Assembly: GCA_964562015.1 (NCBI GenBank)
Contig: CAZLRH010000006.1
Coordinates: forward strand, 62,001 to 126,000
Reading direction: 5' to 3'
DNA from: CAZLRH01 sp964562015
GTDB taxonomy: Bacteria > Verrucomicrobiota > Verrucomicrobiia > Opitutales > JABDGR01
DNA length: 64,000 nt
Part shown: piece by piece, positions 50,834 to 59,610 of the stretch
Layout of the letters: each line of letters starts with the position of its first letter
Position numbering within the stretch: position 1 is the first letter of the stretch
The notes under the pieces: generated by a model
Databases searched by the model: none
Seen by the model: only the letters and a program-made list of their open reading frames with translations
What the model was told of the DNA's origin: nothing
Translations under genes and position numbers: made by a program

Positions 50834-53110
50834 ATGGCCGTCATCACCCCGGAAAATGCCGACACCACCCAGCCGGTGGAATGGTCCGAGACGCTGCACA
50901 TGTGGCTATTCCGCGCCCGCATTTTTCTGCGGCGTTATTGGTGGATTTATTTGCTGACCTTGAGCGGCGGCATCGGCCTGCAAGCGTACCGGGTGCAGAA
51001 TCGCGCCCCGATTTACCAGTCCTCGGCACAGATGACCTTGCACGGCGTCATTGCCACCTCGCAAAGCGCCAATTACGTCGAGGAAATGTCCAATTTTTAC
51101 GCGACCACGGGTTTGTTGATGAAAAGCTCCGTGGTGGAAAAAGGCGCCCGGGAACTGGTGTACCAGTTGCACCCCGATTTGGATCGCCATACTTATGTGT
51201 CCCTGGACGTGGCGCAGGTCAACTCGGCCAATGTGCTCAGCCTCGTCGTCCGCAGTTCCGACCCGGCCTACGCGCAGTATTATTTGGACGAGGTGATGGT
51301 GGCCTACCAACACTACAAGGACGCCGAACGCAATGAGGTGACGGAAAATTACAAGCTGGCCAGCTTGCAAATGGTCAACGAGTACCAGGAGAAAATCAAG
51401 ACAGCAGAGAGCGAATTGCAGGAGTTTTACACGAAGAATAACGTCAACAACGTGCAGGAGCAGACCACGGTGGCGGCCAAGAATCTGTCGGAGGTCGAGG
51501 CAAAATCGCGCCTATTGCAGGCGGAATTGGACGATTTGAAGCCGCCATCGATTATCATTGAGGCCTACAAGGCCGGCAATCGCCCTTTGCCCCCGCTCGA
51601 CGCCGAGGGCGAACATCCGCTGCTGGCAACCGACCCGGAGGGCAAGCGTCCCTTGGCCCCGACGGACGCCGACGGCTCGGCGCGCCCGGTGGCGGTGGCA
51701 GCAGACAGCAAGGTGAGTGTGAGTGATGCCGGCGAATCTGGCAGCCAGTACGTGGATCTGGTGGACCAGATTCTTTTGCAGCACGGTTTGCTTTCGCCCA
51801 CGGATGACTATATCCGGGCCAAACGCGAATTGGTGAAGGTCCAGGCCGAACTCGACGAATACCTGCTGGATCTGACTCCGCAGCACCCGTTCGTCATCAA
51901 GCTGAAGGCCGATATCGCGGAGCGCAAAGCCTCGCTGGCAGTGCAACGCGCCCAGATTGCGAGCCAGTTGGCCGGGCGCATCACGCAACTCGAGGCCGAC
52001 AAGGTGCGCACCGAGAAACAACTGGGGGTGGCGAAGACGGATGCCCAAAATTACCAGGCCAACTTGGGCGAATACAATAAGTTGGTCGAAAACCTGGCGC
52101 GCATCAACAAGACGCACGACACTTTGCTGGCGACGGTGACCAATATCGATGTCACCAAGGCCACGGACCAGACGATTCTCAAACAATTGGAGCCGGCCTC
52201 GGTCGCCTTTCCGGTGATGGCCAATCCAGTGCGCGAAATTTCCACCGGCGCTTTTATCGGCTTTGTGGGCGGCACCGCCCTGATTTTCATGCTCGGGTTG
52301 ATGGACGGGCGCGTCATGTCCGTCGAAGACATCACCCAGCGGTTCGACGAGCCGATGCTCGGCGTCGTCCCGATGCAAAAGCGCGTGGGCGGCCAGGTTG
52401 AGTTGCTCAAGAACAACGACCAACGCCTGATGTTTGCGGAGTCGTGCCGCAACATCCGCTCCGGCTTGCTGTACATGGACCGGCAGGGCCAGCGGCCCCG
52501 CACGATCGTGCTCACCAGTTCGATTCCGTCCGAGGGCAAATCCACGTTGTCGGCCAATCTCTCCATCACGCTGGGCTTCGCCGCCTCGCGCACCTTGTTG
52601 GTGGACGCCGACCTGCGCCGCGGTCAGTTGCACAAGCGTTTCGGCCTGAACAACGAGCGCGGCCTCGCCGAGCACATTCAGGACAAGCTGCCGCTGGATC
52701 AGGTCATCCAGCCGACGGGTTTTGAGAACCTGGATTTTATTTCCTGCGGCCAGTACCCCGCCCAGCCGGGCGAGTTGCTGATGAGTGCGCGGTTCAACGA
52801 ATCCATCCAGGAACTCAAGAAGCGCTACGACTTTGTGATCTTCGACAGTCCGCCCGTGCTCGCCACCGATGACGCCGCGAGCTTCGCCACGCGGGTGGAT
52901 GCCACCATTTTCGTGGTGCGCGCCGGTTATACGCGTTTGCGCCAGGTGCGCGCCTCGCTGGAAAATCTTTACCGCCGCGGGGTGCAGGTTTACGGCGTGG
53001 TGGTCAATTTCACCGACCACCGCGAGCCGGGTTACTACTCCTACAAGTACTACGACTATTACTCGTACCGCACGCCGGCACGGCCGTCGAAGGCGAAGCC
53101 GCTGGAATAG
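50834..53110 (+). CDS. Wzc-like polysaccharide co-polymerase and tyrosine autokinase (BY-kinase)
   Basis: 758 residues. An N-terminal Wzz domain has transmembrane helices near 36-50 and about 470-490 (GAFIGFVGGTALIFMLGLMD), with periplasmic coiled coils between. The kinase domain has Walker A SSIPSEGKST (about 561-570), Walker A' LLVDADLRRG (about 587-596) and Walker B FVIFDSPPVL (about 667-676). The C-terminus is a Tyr cluster (about 733-746, YYSYKYYDYYSYR), the autophosphorylation tail. It controls assembly and export of the exopolysaccharide. The periplasmic part contains three 11-residue tandem repeats (51583-51681). Confidence 0.93.
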   Translation: MAVITPENADTTQPVEWSETLHMWLFRARIFLRRYWWIYLLTLSGGIGLQAYRVQNRAPIYQSSAQMTLHGVIATSQSANYVEEMSNFYATTGLLMKSSVVEKGARELVYQLHPDLDRHTYVSLDVAQVNSANVLSLVVRSSDPAYAQYYLDEVMVAYQHYKDAERNEVTENYKLASLQMVNEYQEKIKTAESELQEFYTKNNVNNVQEQTTVAAKNLSEVEAKSRLLQAELDDLKPPSIIIEAYKAGNRPLPPLDAEGEHPLLATDPEGKRPLAPTDADGSARPVAVAADSKVSVSDAGESGSQYVDLVDQILLQHGLLSPTDDYIRAKRELVKVQAELDEYLLDLTPQHPFVIKLKADIAERKASLAVQRAQIASQLAGRITQLEADKVRTEKQLGVAKTDAQNYQANLGEYNKLVENLARINKTHDTLLATVTNIDVTKATDQTILKQLEPASVAFPVMANPVREISTGAFIGFVGGTALIFMLGLMDGRVMSVEDITQRFDEPMLGVVPMQKRVGGQVELLKNNDQRLMFAESCRNIRSGLLYMDRQGQRPRTIVLTSSIPSEGKSTLSANLSITLGFAASRTLLVDADLRRGQLHKRFGLNNERGLAEHIQDKLPLDQVIQPTGFENLDFISCGQYPAQPGELLMSARFNESIQELKKRYDFVIFDSPPVLATDDAASFATRVDATIFVVRAGYTRLRQVRASLENLYRRGVQVYGVVVNFTDHREPGYYSYKYYDYYSYRTPARPSKAKPLE

Positions 53111-53111
53111 T

Positions 53112-54236
53112 TCAGGCCTGATAATACGCGCCGAGGACCGCCGCCAGCGCGCTGATTTGCTGCGCACTGTGCTCGCTCGAAAGCGCCAGGCGAAAATACC
53201 CGCTCCGCGGCCCGCCGGGATAGTGGATGAACCCGGGGTAAATGCCCGTCATTTGCAGCAGGTCGCGCAACGCCGCGGCGTCCGTCGCATTACGCGGCAG
53301 GAGCGCCACCACCGGGCTCGGCGATGGTGCGGCGGCGGCCTGCCGGGAATTTGCCAGGGCCGCCCGCACGCGCGCGACATTCGCCCACAATCTTTGGCGC
53401 AAACTGCCGTCGCCGGCCAGCCGCACCGCAGTGAGTGCCGCCGCTGCGAGTGGAGCCGAAAGGGGCGTGCTCCCGGAAAAAATCCGACTCCGGGAAATCA
53501 CCGCTTGGCGCAAGGCCTTGGACCCAAGCACTGCCCCTCCCGTGGTGCCGAAACCTTTTGAAAGACTGATGACGTGAATCAGCCGCGCTTGCTGGCGGGG
53601 CGAAATTCCCGCGTGCTCCGGCGTGCCGCGTCCCTGGGCACCGAGGACGCCCGCGGCTTGGGCGTCATCCACCAGCAGACGTCCGTGCGCGGGCAATATC
53701 GCCAAATATTGCGCCAGCGGCGCGAGCGAACCGTCAAACGCAAACATGCCGTCGGCCATCACCAGGGGCCGCGCCCTTTTCCCCGCACGGCGCAAATGTC
53801 GGGCCAAGTCGGCGGGATCGCGGTGGCGGAACATTTGCACGCGTGCGCCGGCACAGGCTGCGCCGTCGCGCCCGGCCGGGTGGATTTTTTCGTCGATGAA
53901 GACGACGTTGAATTGACCGGCGAGAGCCTGCGCGGCCGCCAGCACTGCCGTGTAACCGTTGGGCAGCAACGTCGCGGCGGGCACTGCGAAAAATTGCGCC
54001 AGCGCCGCTTCGAGTTCCAGATGCAGCGGGTGATTGCCCGTGGTGATGCGCGAGGCCCCGATGCTCGCGCCGTATTCCATCGTCGCCGTGGACAACGCGC
54101 GCAAGACCTCGGGATGCCCGCTCAGACCCAAATAATCGCAGCCGCAAAAATACGATAGCTTTTGACCGCCGGCGACCACCCAGGTGCGGTCGAGCACACG
54201 CAGGGGCGCCGGCAACTCGCGGGGTGGGGTGGGCAC
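53112..54236 (-). CDS. Alpha-oxoamine synthase-like PLP enzyme (BioF/KBL/SPT family)
   Basis: 374 residues of the class II aminotransferase alpha-oxoamine synthase family. Seen are YLGLSGHPEVLRAL, GASIGASRITTGNHPLHLEL, the His119 region (DEKIHPAG), VMADGMFAFDGSLAPL and SLSKGFGTTGG with the PLP Lys227. Family members condense an acyl-CoA with an amino acid (8-amino-7-oxononanoate, 2-amino-3-ketobutyrate or 3-ketosphinganine synthesis). The usual DDAH motif reads DDAQ here (Gln193), and no biotin or sphingolipid genes are adjacent, so the substrate is open. It converges on the kinase gene with 1 bp between them. Confidence 0.78.
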   Translation of the reverse strand: MPTPPRELPAPLRVLDRTWVVAGGQKLSYFCGCDYLGLSGHPEVLRALSTATMEYGASIGASRITTGNHPLHLELEAALAQFFAVPAATLLPNGYTAVLAAAQALAGQFNVVFIDEKIHPAGRDGAACAGARVQMFRHRDPADLARHLRRAGKRARPLVMADGMFAFDGSLAPLAQYLAILPAHGRLLVDDAQAAGVLGAQGRGTPEHAGISPRQQARLIHVISLSKGFGTTGGAVLGSKALRQAVISRSRIFSGSTPLSAPLAAAALTAVRLAGDGSLRQRLWANVARVRAALANSRQAAAAPSPSPVVALLPRNATDAAALRDLLQMTGIYPGFIHYPGGPRSGYFRLALSSEHSAQQISALAAVLGAYYQA

Positions 54237-54274
54237 GCCTTTTCTTAACGGGTGCGGCGCACCGGTTCAAGCGG

Positions 54275-54880
54275 TTATACTCTAACGGGGGCACGGTCCG
54301 CGCGGCGTCCGGCGAAATAAAAGCACGCGGACGGAATCACTTGCAGCGTGAAAACAAACAGCGAAGTCCACGCCAAAGTGTACGGCCACTCGCGGTTGAA
54401 CAGCCACAGCGCCGCCAGCCACCAGCCGGCCGCCAAAAATTTAAACGCCAGCCGCCGTCCCGGCACGCCGTGGATGAAGCAGCCCACCCCCATCAGCACC
54501 GCCGCAAAGGCCGGCAGTTTGTAGGCGTCGATGGCCCGAAACACCGCGGCCAGCGCCAGCACGAGGAAAGCGGTCGCGCAGGCCACCCACGTGGCGTTGA
54601 CCAGCCGGCCGCTGAGCGGCATATGCGGCAGCTCGTGAAACATCCGCCGCGCATAATAAATTGTAATGGCACCGGAGATAAGCACCGACGGAATCCAGAC
54701 GAACACCACGCCGTTGATGGGGCTGTGGTACTGGAGAATGGCCCATTGCGCCAGCAGGCACTTCGACAAAATGAGGCCCCAAAACATCAGCAGCAGCGTG
54801 CGGAACGGCGGCACCTGGCGCGCCCGCTCCAGGCCCAAATCAAGCTCCGCGATTTCCTGGCGGGAGGTGGCGGGGTGCAT
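54275..54880 (-). CDS. Hypothetical membrane protein
   Basis: 201 residues from the ATG at 54880 (54919 is an alternative). About five hydrophobic helices are visible: LLLMFWGLILSKCLLAQWAI, VVFVWIPSVLISGAITIYYA, ATWVACATAFLVLALAAVF, LPAFAAVLMGVGCFIHGV and TLAWTSLFVFTLQVIPSACF. No recognised domain. It lies 38 bp upstream of the alpha-oxoamine synthase-like gene on the same strand and may share its transcript. Confidence 0.6.
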   Translation of the reverse strand: MHPATSRQEIAELDLGLERARQVPPFRTLLLMFWGLILSKCLLAQWAILQYHSPINGVVFVWIPSVLISGAITIYYARRMFHELPHMPLSGRLVNATWVACATAFLVLALAAVFRAIDAYKLPAFAAVLMGVGCFIHGVPGRRLAFKFLAAGWWLAALWLFNREWPYTLAWTSLFVFTLQVIPSACFYFAGRRADRAPVRV

Positions 54881-55041
54881 GGCGGGACACCGGCGCGGGC
54901 CGGCGAAGCCCTCGACCATACCCGGCCTCCGCCAAAAGGCAAAACTTCCCGCAGCGTGCCTTATTTCGCCGTGCCGCGCGCTTTTTTGCTTTTCGCGACG
55001 CAGGCGGGCCGTTGGAATCATTTTCGCACACTTCGTTCCCC

Positions 55042-56190
55042 ATGGCTGCCACGCAATTTGCGCAAAAATTTGGTTACACACCGCAGGTACGCGCCCACGC
55101 GCCGGGCCGCCTTGAATTCATCGGCAATCACGTCGACTACAACGGCGGCCCCGTGCTGGGCGCGGCCATCGACCGTGGCGTGCAAACGGCCGCTGCGAAA
55201 CGAGCTGACCGCCGCGTGCGCATCGTCAGTTCGCAATACGACGGAATCGTCGAGGCGGATTTGGATCAACTCAAACCCTTAAAAGGTCCGGCGGCCTGGG
55301 CCAATTACCCGCTCGGCGTGGCCTGGGCGCTGGCGAAAAACGGCTGCGCGTTCCCCGTGGGTTTTGATTTGGCGGTGGCGGGCGATTTGCCGGCGGGCGC
55401 GGGCCTCTCCAGCAGCGCCGCCCTCGAGCTTTCCACAGCCATGGCGCTCGGCGCGTTGTTCGGTTTTCACCTGGAGAAACGCGTGCTCGCGAACTGGTGC
55501 CGCCAGGCGGAAAACGATTTTGTCGGTGTGCCGTGCGGAATATTGGATCAGGGCTGCTCCGCCTTCGGCCAGGCCGGGCGGCTCGTGCTGATTGATTGTC
55601 GCGCCGAAACTTTCGGCACCGTGCCGCTGCCGGAGAGCGTGCGCTTCTGGGTTTTCAACACGGGTAAAAAACACGCACTGCTCGACTCGATGTACGCCGC
55701 CCGGCGCCGCGAGTGCGAGGACGCGTTGCAAATCCTGCGCCGTTTCGTGCCGCAGGCCGGATGCCTCGCCGACCTCACCGTCGCCGACGTGCGCCACCAC
55801 CGCCAGGCTTTGCCGCCCGCCGCCTATTCGCGGGTGTTGCATGTCACGTCGGAAATCACCCGCGTGCAGGAAACGGTGCAGGCGCTGGATCGGGGTGACC
55901 TCGCGCGCGTCGGCCATTTGCTCGTGGAGTCGCACCAAAGCTCGCGCACGCTTTTTGAAAACAGCATCCCCGAACTGGATTTTCTGGTGGACGAACTGGT
56001 GAAAGTGCCCGGCGTTTACGGCGCGCGGTTGACGGGCGGCGGCTTCGGCGGCGCGGTCATGGCCCTGACCAACGCCGATTTCAACACCGGCACCGCCGCG
56101 CCCATCGCCCAAGCCTACGCCCGCCAATTCGACCACGCCCCCACCATCTTCACCACCCGCACCGGCGACGGCGCGCGCGTGCTGGCGTGA
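55042..56190 (+). CDS. galK: Galactokinase family (GHMP) sugar kinase
   Basis: 382 residues from the ATG at 55042. The galactokinase signature appears as PGRLEFIGNHVDYNGG (residues 21-36). GHMP motif 2 is GDLPAGAGLSSSAALELSTA, and motif 3 is LTGGGFGGAVMALT near the C-terminus. It would phosphorylate galactose at C1 (Leloir pathway) or a related sugar. Asn29 replaces the Glu of the usual GEHTDY motif, a position near the bound sugar. No galT or galE is adjacent. Confidence 0.88.
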   Translation: MAATQFAQKFGYTPQVRAHAPGRLEFIGNHVDYNGGPVLGAAIDRGVQTAAAKRADRRVRIVSSQYDGIVEADLDQLKPLKGPAAWANYPLGVAWALAKNGCAFPVGFDLAVAGDLPAGAGLSSSAALELSTAMALGALFGFHLEKRVLANWCRQAENDFVGVPCGILDQGCSAFGQAGRLVLIDCRAETFGTVPLPESVRFWVFNTGKKHALLDSMYAARRRECEDALQILRRFVPQAGCLADLTVADVRHHRQALPPAAYSRVLHVTSEITRVQETVQALDRGDLARVGHLLVESHQSSRTLFENSIPELDFLVDELVKVPGVYGARLTGGGFGGAVMALTNADFNTGTAAPIAQAYARQFDHAPTIFTTRTGDGARVLA

Positions 56191-56255
56191 GAAGGAAGGT
56201 CGTTCGTCTGCAATCAGTGACTTGCGCCAAAAGGGAATTTGCGTAGTGGTTCCTT

Positions 56256-56402
56256 ATGAAATTTCGCCTCGTGGTGGAGTATGATCGAAAGGCCGCACGC
56301 TGGGCTGCTTATTACCCGGAGTTGCCCGGCTGCGCCACCGCTGGCGATACGGAAGAGGAGGCGATTCGCCAGGCGTATGAGGCCTTGGAACTTTGGTTTT
56401 AA
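56256..56402 (+). CDS. Solitary HicB-like small protein
   Basis: 48 residues (MKFRLVVEYDRKAARWAAYY then PELPGCATAGDTEEEAIRQA). This is the partial RNase H-like fold of HicB antitoxins: the YYPELPGCATAGDTEEEA motif is diagnostic. HicB normally neutralises the HicA mRNA interferase; no hicA-like ORF is visible on either side. It has no DNA-binding tail. Its stop overlaps the end of the convergent 56399 gene by 4 bp. Confidence 0.75.
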   Translation: MKFRLVVEYDRKAARWAAYYPELPGCATAGDTEEEAIRQAYEALELWF

Positions 56403-57664
56403 AACTCAAAATAAACCACCGCCGCCGCCGCCGTCCCCGCGACGGCCATCCCGCCCAGCGCCCACGCCAGCCGCCGCCGGAATTCGCCCGTGCCGCGCAC
56501 CAGCCCCACCGCCAGCTTGACGAGCGTGTTGATCACCACGCCCAGCGAGACCGCCGCCGCCGGCACTTGCCACGCCGTCGCGCCCGGCCCCAGGCGCGCA
56601 AACGCAATCGTCACGGCGTCCACATCGGCCAGCGAGGAAATCGCCGCCGCCGCATACGTACCGCTGTTGCCCAGGTAGGCCTCCGCCGCGCGCACCACCA
56701 GCAGCACGAGCGCGTACACCACGGCAAAAGTTATCGCCGCGACGAGGCTGAAGGGGTTCACCATTTTCTTTTCGGACGCGGGCGCCGCCGGCGCCGGTTC
56801 GCGCCACGCCTTTGCGGTCGCGATCAGGCCCACGAGCCCCATCGCCAGCACCACCGGCGCGAGGCGCGGCAGCAGGCCGAGGTTCACCGCGCCGCTCAGC
56901 ACTGCCACGCGCGCGCACATCACCGTCGAGGCCAGGATGGCCGCCGCCGCGGCGGAATGCGCGGTCGCCCCGCCCGCGCGCGAACGCTCCGCCATCGCCA
57001 GCGTAACCGCCGTGCTGGACACGAGGCCGCCGACCGCGCCCGTCACCGCCAGCCCGCGATGCTCGCCAAAAATGCGCGCCGCGACAAACCCGACGAACGA
57101 CAGCGCCGTCACCAGCACCACCACCAGCCACATTTCGCGCGGATTGAACACCTCCCACGGGCCGTAACCCCGGTTCGGCAGCAGCGGCAAAATAATCACC
57201 GAAATGACCGCCAGCTCGAGCACGGCGTTCATCTCCTTCGGCGTCAGCGTGCGCGAAAACGCCTCCAGCTTTGGCTTGGCCGCGAGCAGCACCGACACGA
57301 TCACGCCCGCCGCCGCCGCGACGACCATCTCGCCCGCGCCCGCCAGCATCCCCAGTAGAAACACGCCGATGGCCGCGACTTCCGTCGTCGCGCCCACGTA
57401 GCCCGCCTGCGCGTGCTTGAAATAGGAAATGCCCGTGACCGCCGCGATGGCCATAAAACTCACCGCCAGCGGCACCGGCCCCGCGCGGTCGAACAGCAGC
57501 ATCGGCACGCACCCCGCCAAGGCAATCAGCGGAAACGTCCGCACCCCGGCAAATTCGGGATATTTCTTTCGCGTCACCGCCCGCTCGCGGTCCAACCCCA
57601 CCAGAAACCCCACCAACAAAGCCACCAGCAACCGCTCAAGGGACTGAAGGGTAGGGTCGGGCAT
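56399..57664 (-). CDS. MgtC/SapB-DUF4010 family membrane protein
   Basis: 421 residues, very Ala/Val-rich, with about 12 hydrophobic helices. The N-terminal MgtC/SapB part has LLVALLVGFLVGLDRERAV, FAGVRTFPLIALAGCVPMLL and GTTEVAA-like segments. The second half is a DUF4010 domain (RIFGEHRGLAVTGAVGGLVS followed by STAVTLAMAERSR and SSLADVDAVTIAFARL). Members are inner-membrane proteins of uncertain function, possibly linked to ion homeostasis. A perfect inverted repeat lies 46 bp upstream of its start. Confidence 0.88.
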   Translation of the reverse strand: MPDPTLQSLERLLVALLVGFLVGLDRERAVTRKKYPEFAGVRTFPLIALAGCVPMLLFDRAGPVPLAVSFMAIAAVTGISYFKHAQAGYVGATTEVAAIGVFLLGMLAGAGEMVVAAAAGVIVSVLLAAKPKLEAFSRTLTPKEMNAVLELAVISVIILPLLPNRGYGPWEVFNPREMWLVVVLVTALSFVGFVAARIFGEHRGLAVTGAVGGLVSSTAVTLAMAERSRAGGATAHSAAAAAILASTVMCARVAVLSGAVNLGLLPRLAPVVLAMGLVGLIATAKAWREPAPAAPASEKKMVNPFSLVAAITFAVVYALVLLVVRAAEAYLGNSGTYAAAAISSLADVDAVTIAFARLGPGATAWQVPAAAVSLGVVINTLVKLAVGLVRGTGEFRRRLAWALGGMAVAGTAAAAVVYFEF

Positions 57665-57709
57665 GGGTTATTATCGAACTCGAAGGCCTTCAGAGCCGAG
57701 TATTAACCA

Positions 57710-57736
57710 ACGCATAACGCATATATAGTTATGCGT
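57710..57736. promoter_or_regulatory. Perfect inverted repeat upstream of the MgtC-like gene
   Basis: ACGCATAAC (57710-57718) and GTTATGCGT (57728-57736) flank a 9-base AT-rich centre (GCATATATA). The dyad lies 46 bp before the start of the leftward MgtC-like gene and fits the size of a dimeric regulator operator. Which regulator binds is unknown. Confidence 0.55.
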
Positions 57737-57817
57737 CACGCGGGAAAGATTATCTTTAAATCTGGGAATTAACCTTTGACTAGAACGTATCATTATCACA
57801 TTACTGAAATGAATACC

Positions 57818-58519
57818 TCAAAGCAGGCTGAACACCTCTTCTCTTATCTTACCGGTGAAAAGATCAAAGGCAATAGGCGTGCCGTCATACGGCACCCTAC
57901 TGTCGAATTCAGAGTGGACAATTGGTTCGGCACCTTGAACTTTCCACATGGTAAAAACCAAAGGATTGTCAGGGTCGGGAACGTAATCTTCCGTCCAGTT
58001 GGGCGGCAATCTAGGATTATATTCATAACCCGCCTTTTGCGGCGTCACCGTCAATGACGCACCGTGAATGCCAACAAATTTAAACAAGCCGTCGGCATCG
58101 GAATCGGTGTAGTAAGAGTCCCCGCCGCTTGCATCCATGCTCACATATAACAAAGTACGTCCAAGCACCCGTACGCCCACAACCGGTTGGCCGTACTGAT
58201 CCAAGACTTTTCCATAAAAAGCTAAGTCGGCGGAATTCCCCGCGGCACGCATGGCCAGATACGTCATATATTTAAGCGCGAGGCCGGGGTTCTTTTGAAA
58301 CGCTTCCTTCTCCGCAGCGGTGCGCTCGGGCGCATTTAAGAAAGCCGCCAATTCCGCAGGTGACGGATATGCATTTTGCGAAGAGGTTTGAGGAGAATGA
58401 GCATCGGCAAAAGGAGCGGAATGTGTGTTCTGTGTTAGAACTGGATGCAAGAAAAACCACCAAAGGCCCAGGCCTAATAGGACAAGGATGAGAATTAAAA
58501 GCGGCCGGCGATTTTTCAA
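57818..58519 (-). CDS. Membrane-anchored paralogue A (short), carboxypeptidase-regulatory-like domain
   Basis: 233 residues. An N-terminal anchor helix (LLILILVLLGLGLWWFFL) is followed by a Ser/Pro linker and the conserved block YPSPAELAAFLNAPERTAAE, KNPGLALKYMTYLAMRAAGN, FYGKVLDQYGQPVVGVRVLG. Then comes a beta-domain with DASGGDSYYTDSDADGLFKF, the pattern of carboxypeptidase-regulatory (transthyretin-like) repeats. It is nearly identical over about 180 residues to 58516-59610 but stops about 130 residues earlier. Its ATG overlaps the stop of that gene (4 bp). Low GC. Function unknown. Confidence 0.6.
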   Translation of the reverse strand: MKNRRPLLILILVLLGLGLWWFFLHPVLTQNTHSAPFADAHSPQTSSQNAYPSPAELAAFLNAPERTAAEKEAFQKNPGLALKYMTYLAMRAAGNSADLAFYGKVLDQYGQPVVGVRVLGRTLLYVSMDASGGDSYYTDSDADGLFKFVGIHGASLTVTPQKAGYEYNPRLPPNWTEDYVPDPDNPLVFTMWKVQGAEPIVHSEFDSRVPYDGTPIAFDLFTGKIREEVFSLL

Positions 58520-59610
58520 TTTGTTGATGTTAACTTTGCATCGGGACTGCCGGCTCTAATGACCATTTTCGGATCTTGTTCAAGATTACGCGAGCCAGCA
58601 GGGTTGACAAATGACTTAATATCTAGGGCTGAAGTGTCATTATAGTTGGGTATAGCTGTGATTTTGATATAACCATAAATTTTACCTTCGCGACTCTTGA
58701 TATAAAAGATCTTATCCTGCAGCTCTTCTTGCCAGTTTGGATCGGAAGCAGACATTGTGAAGGTGTATTTGGGTTGGTAGCCGTTTTCGGGCGCTAGGTT
58801 CAAATAGGAATCCGGAGCCTCCACCAAGCCCCCTCCGAGAATTTCGATGGAAAAGGACCAGTCAAATTTCCCCCGAAGGTTGTTTCCAGCAGGGCGTTGA
58901 ATCGAAACTTGAAGATCGCCCTCGGGAATAGGCCTGCCAGTAGCTATGCCTTTCACGAGATCAATCGTATTTGTCCTGCCATCTGGATTAAGTCCGTAAA
59001 ATTTTTCGTCTTGTATCAAAAGTTCGGCCCCCTGTGTTTTCCACATGGTGAAAACCATTGGGTTTGCAGGGTCTGGGACATAATTCTCGGTCCAATTGGG
59101 CGGCAATCTAGGATTATATTCATAACCCGCCTTTTGTGGCGTCACCGTCAGTGATGCACCATGAATGCCCACAAATTTAAACAAGCCGTCGGCATCGGAA
59201 TCAGTATAGTAAGAGTCCCCGCCGCTTGCATCCATACTCACATATAACAAAGTGCGTCCCAATATCCGTGCACCCACAACTGGTTGCCCATACTGATCCA
59301 CGACTTTTCCATAAAAAGTCAGATCAGCGGCATTCCCTGCAGCACGCATGGCCAGATATGTCATGTATTTAAGCGCGAGGCCGGGGTTCTTTTGAAACGC
59401 TTCCTTCTCCGCAGCGGTACGCTCGGGGGCATTTAAGAAAGCCGCCAATTCCACAGGTGATGGATAAACGTCTTGCGAAATGTTTGGAGGGACACCTGGA
59501 TTGACTGAGGAATGTGAAGTTGGCAAGGAAGCCAAATAGTGAAGTAACCACCAACAGCCTAGCCCAATTAAGGCAAGGAGAAGAGTCCAAAATGGCCAGC
59601 GTTTCTTCAT
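58516..59610 (-). CDS. Membrane-anchored paralogue B (long), carboxypeptidase-regulatory-like domain
   Basis: 364 residues, the full-length copy of the family at 57818. The same anchor helix, AELAAFLNAPERTAAEKEAF and YGQPVVGARILGRTLLYVSM blocks are present. A further beta-rich C-terminal half follows (RGKFDWSFSIEILGGGLVEA; KIFYIKSREGKIYGYIKITA). It probably faces the periplasm. It overlaps its neighbours by 4 bp on both sides, forming a three-gene operon. I do not recognise a characterised relative. Confidence 0.62.
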   Translation of the reverse strand: MKKRWPFWTLLLALIGLGCWWLLHYLASLPTSHSSVNPGVPPNISQDVYPSPVELAAFLNAPERTAAEKEAFQKNPGLALKYMTYLAMRAAGNAADLTFYGKVVDQYGQPVVGARILGRTLLYVSMDASGGDSYYTDSDADGLFKFVGIHGASLTVTPQKAGYEYNPRLPPNWTENYVPDPANPMVFTMWKTQGAELLIQDEKFYGLNPDGRTNTIDLVKGIATGRPIPEGDLQVSIQRPAGNNLRGKFDWSFSIEILGGGLVEAPDSYLNLAPENGYQPKYTFTMSASDPNWQEELQDKIFYIKSREGKIYGYIKITAIPNYNDTSALDIKSFVNPAGSRNLEQDPKMVIRAGSPDAKLTSTN

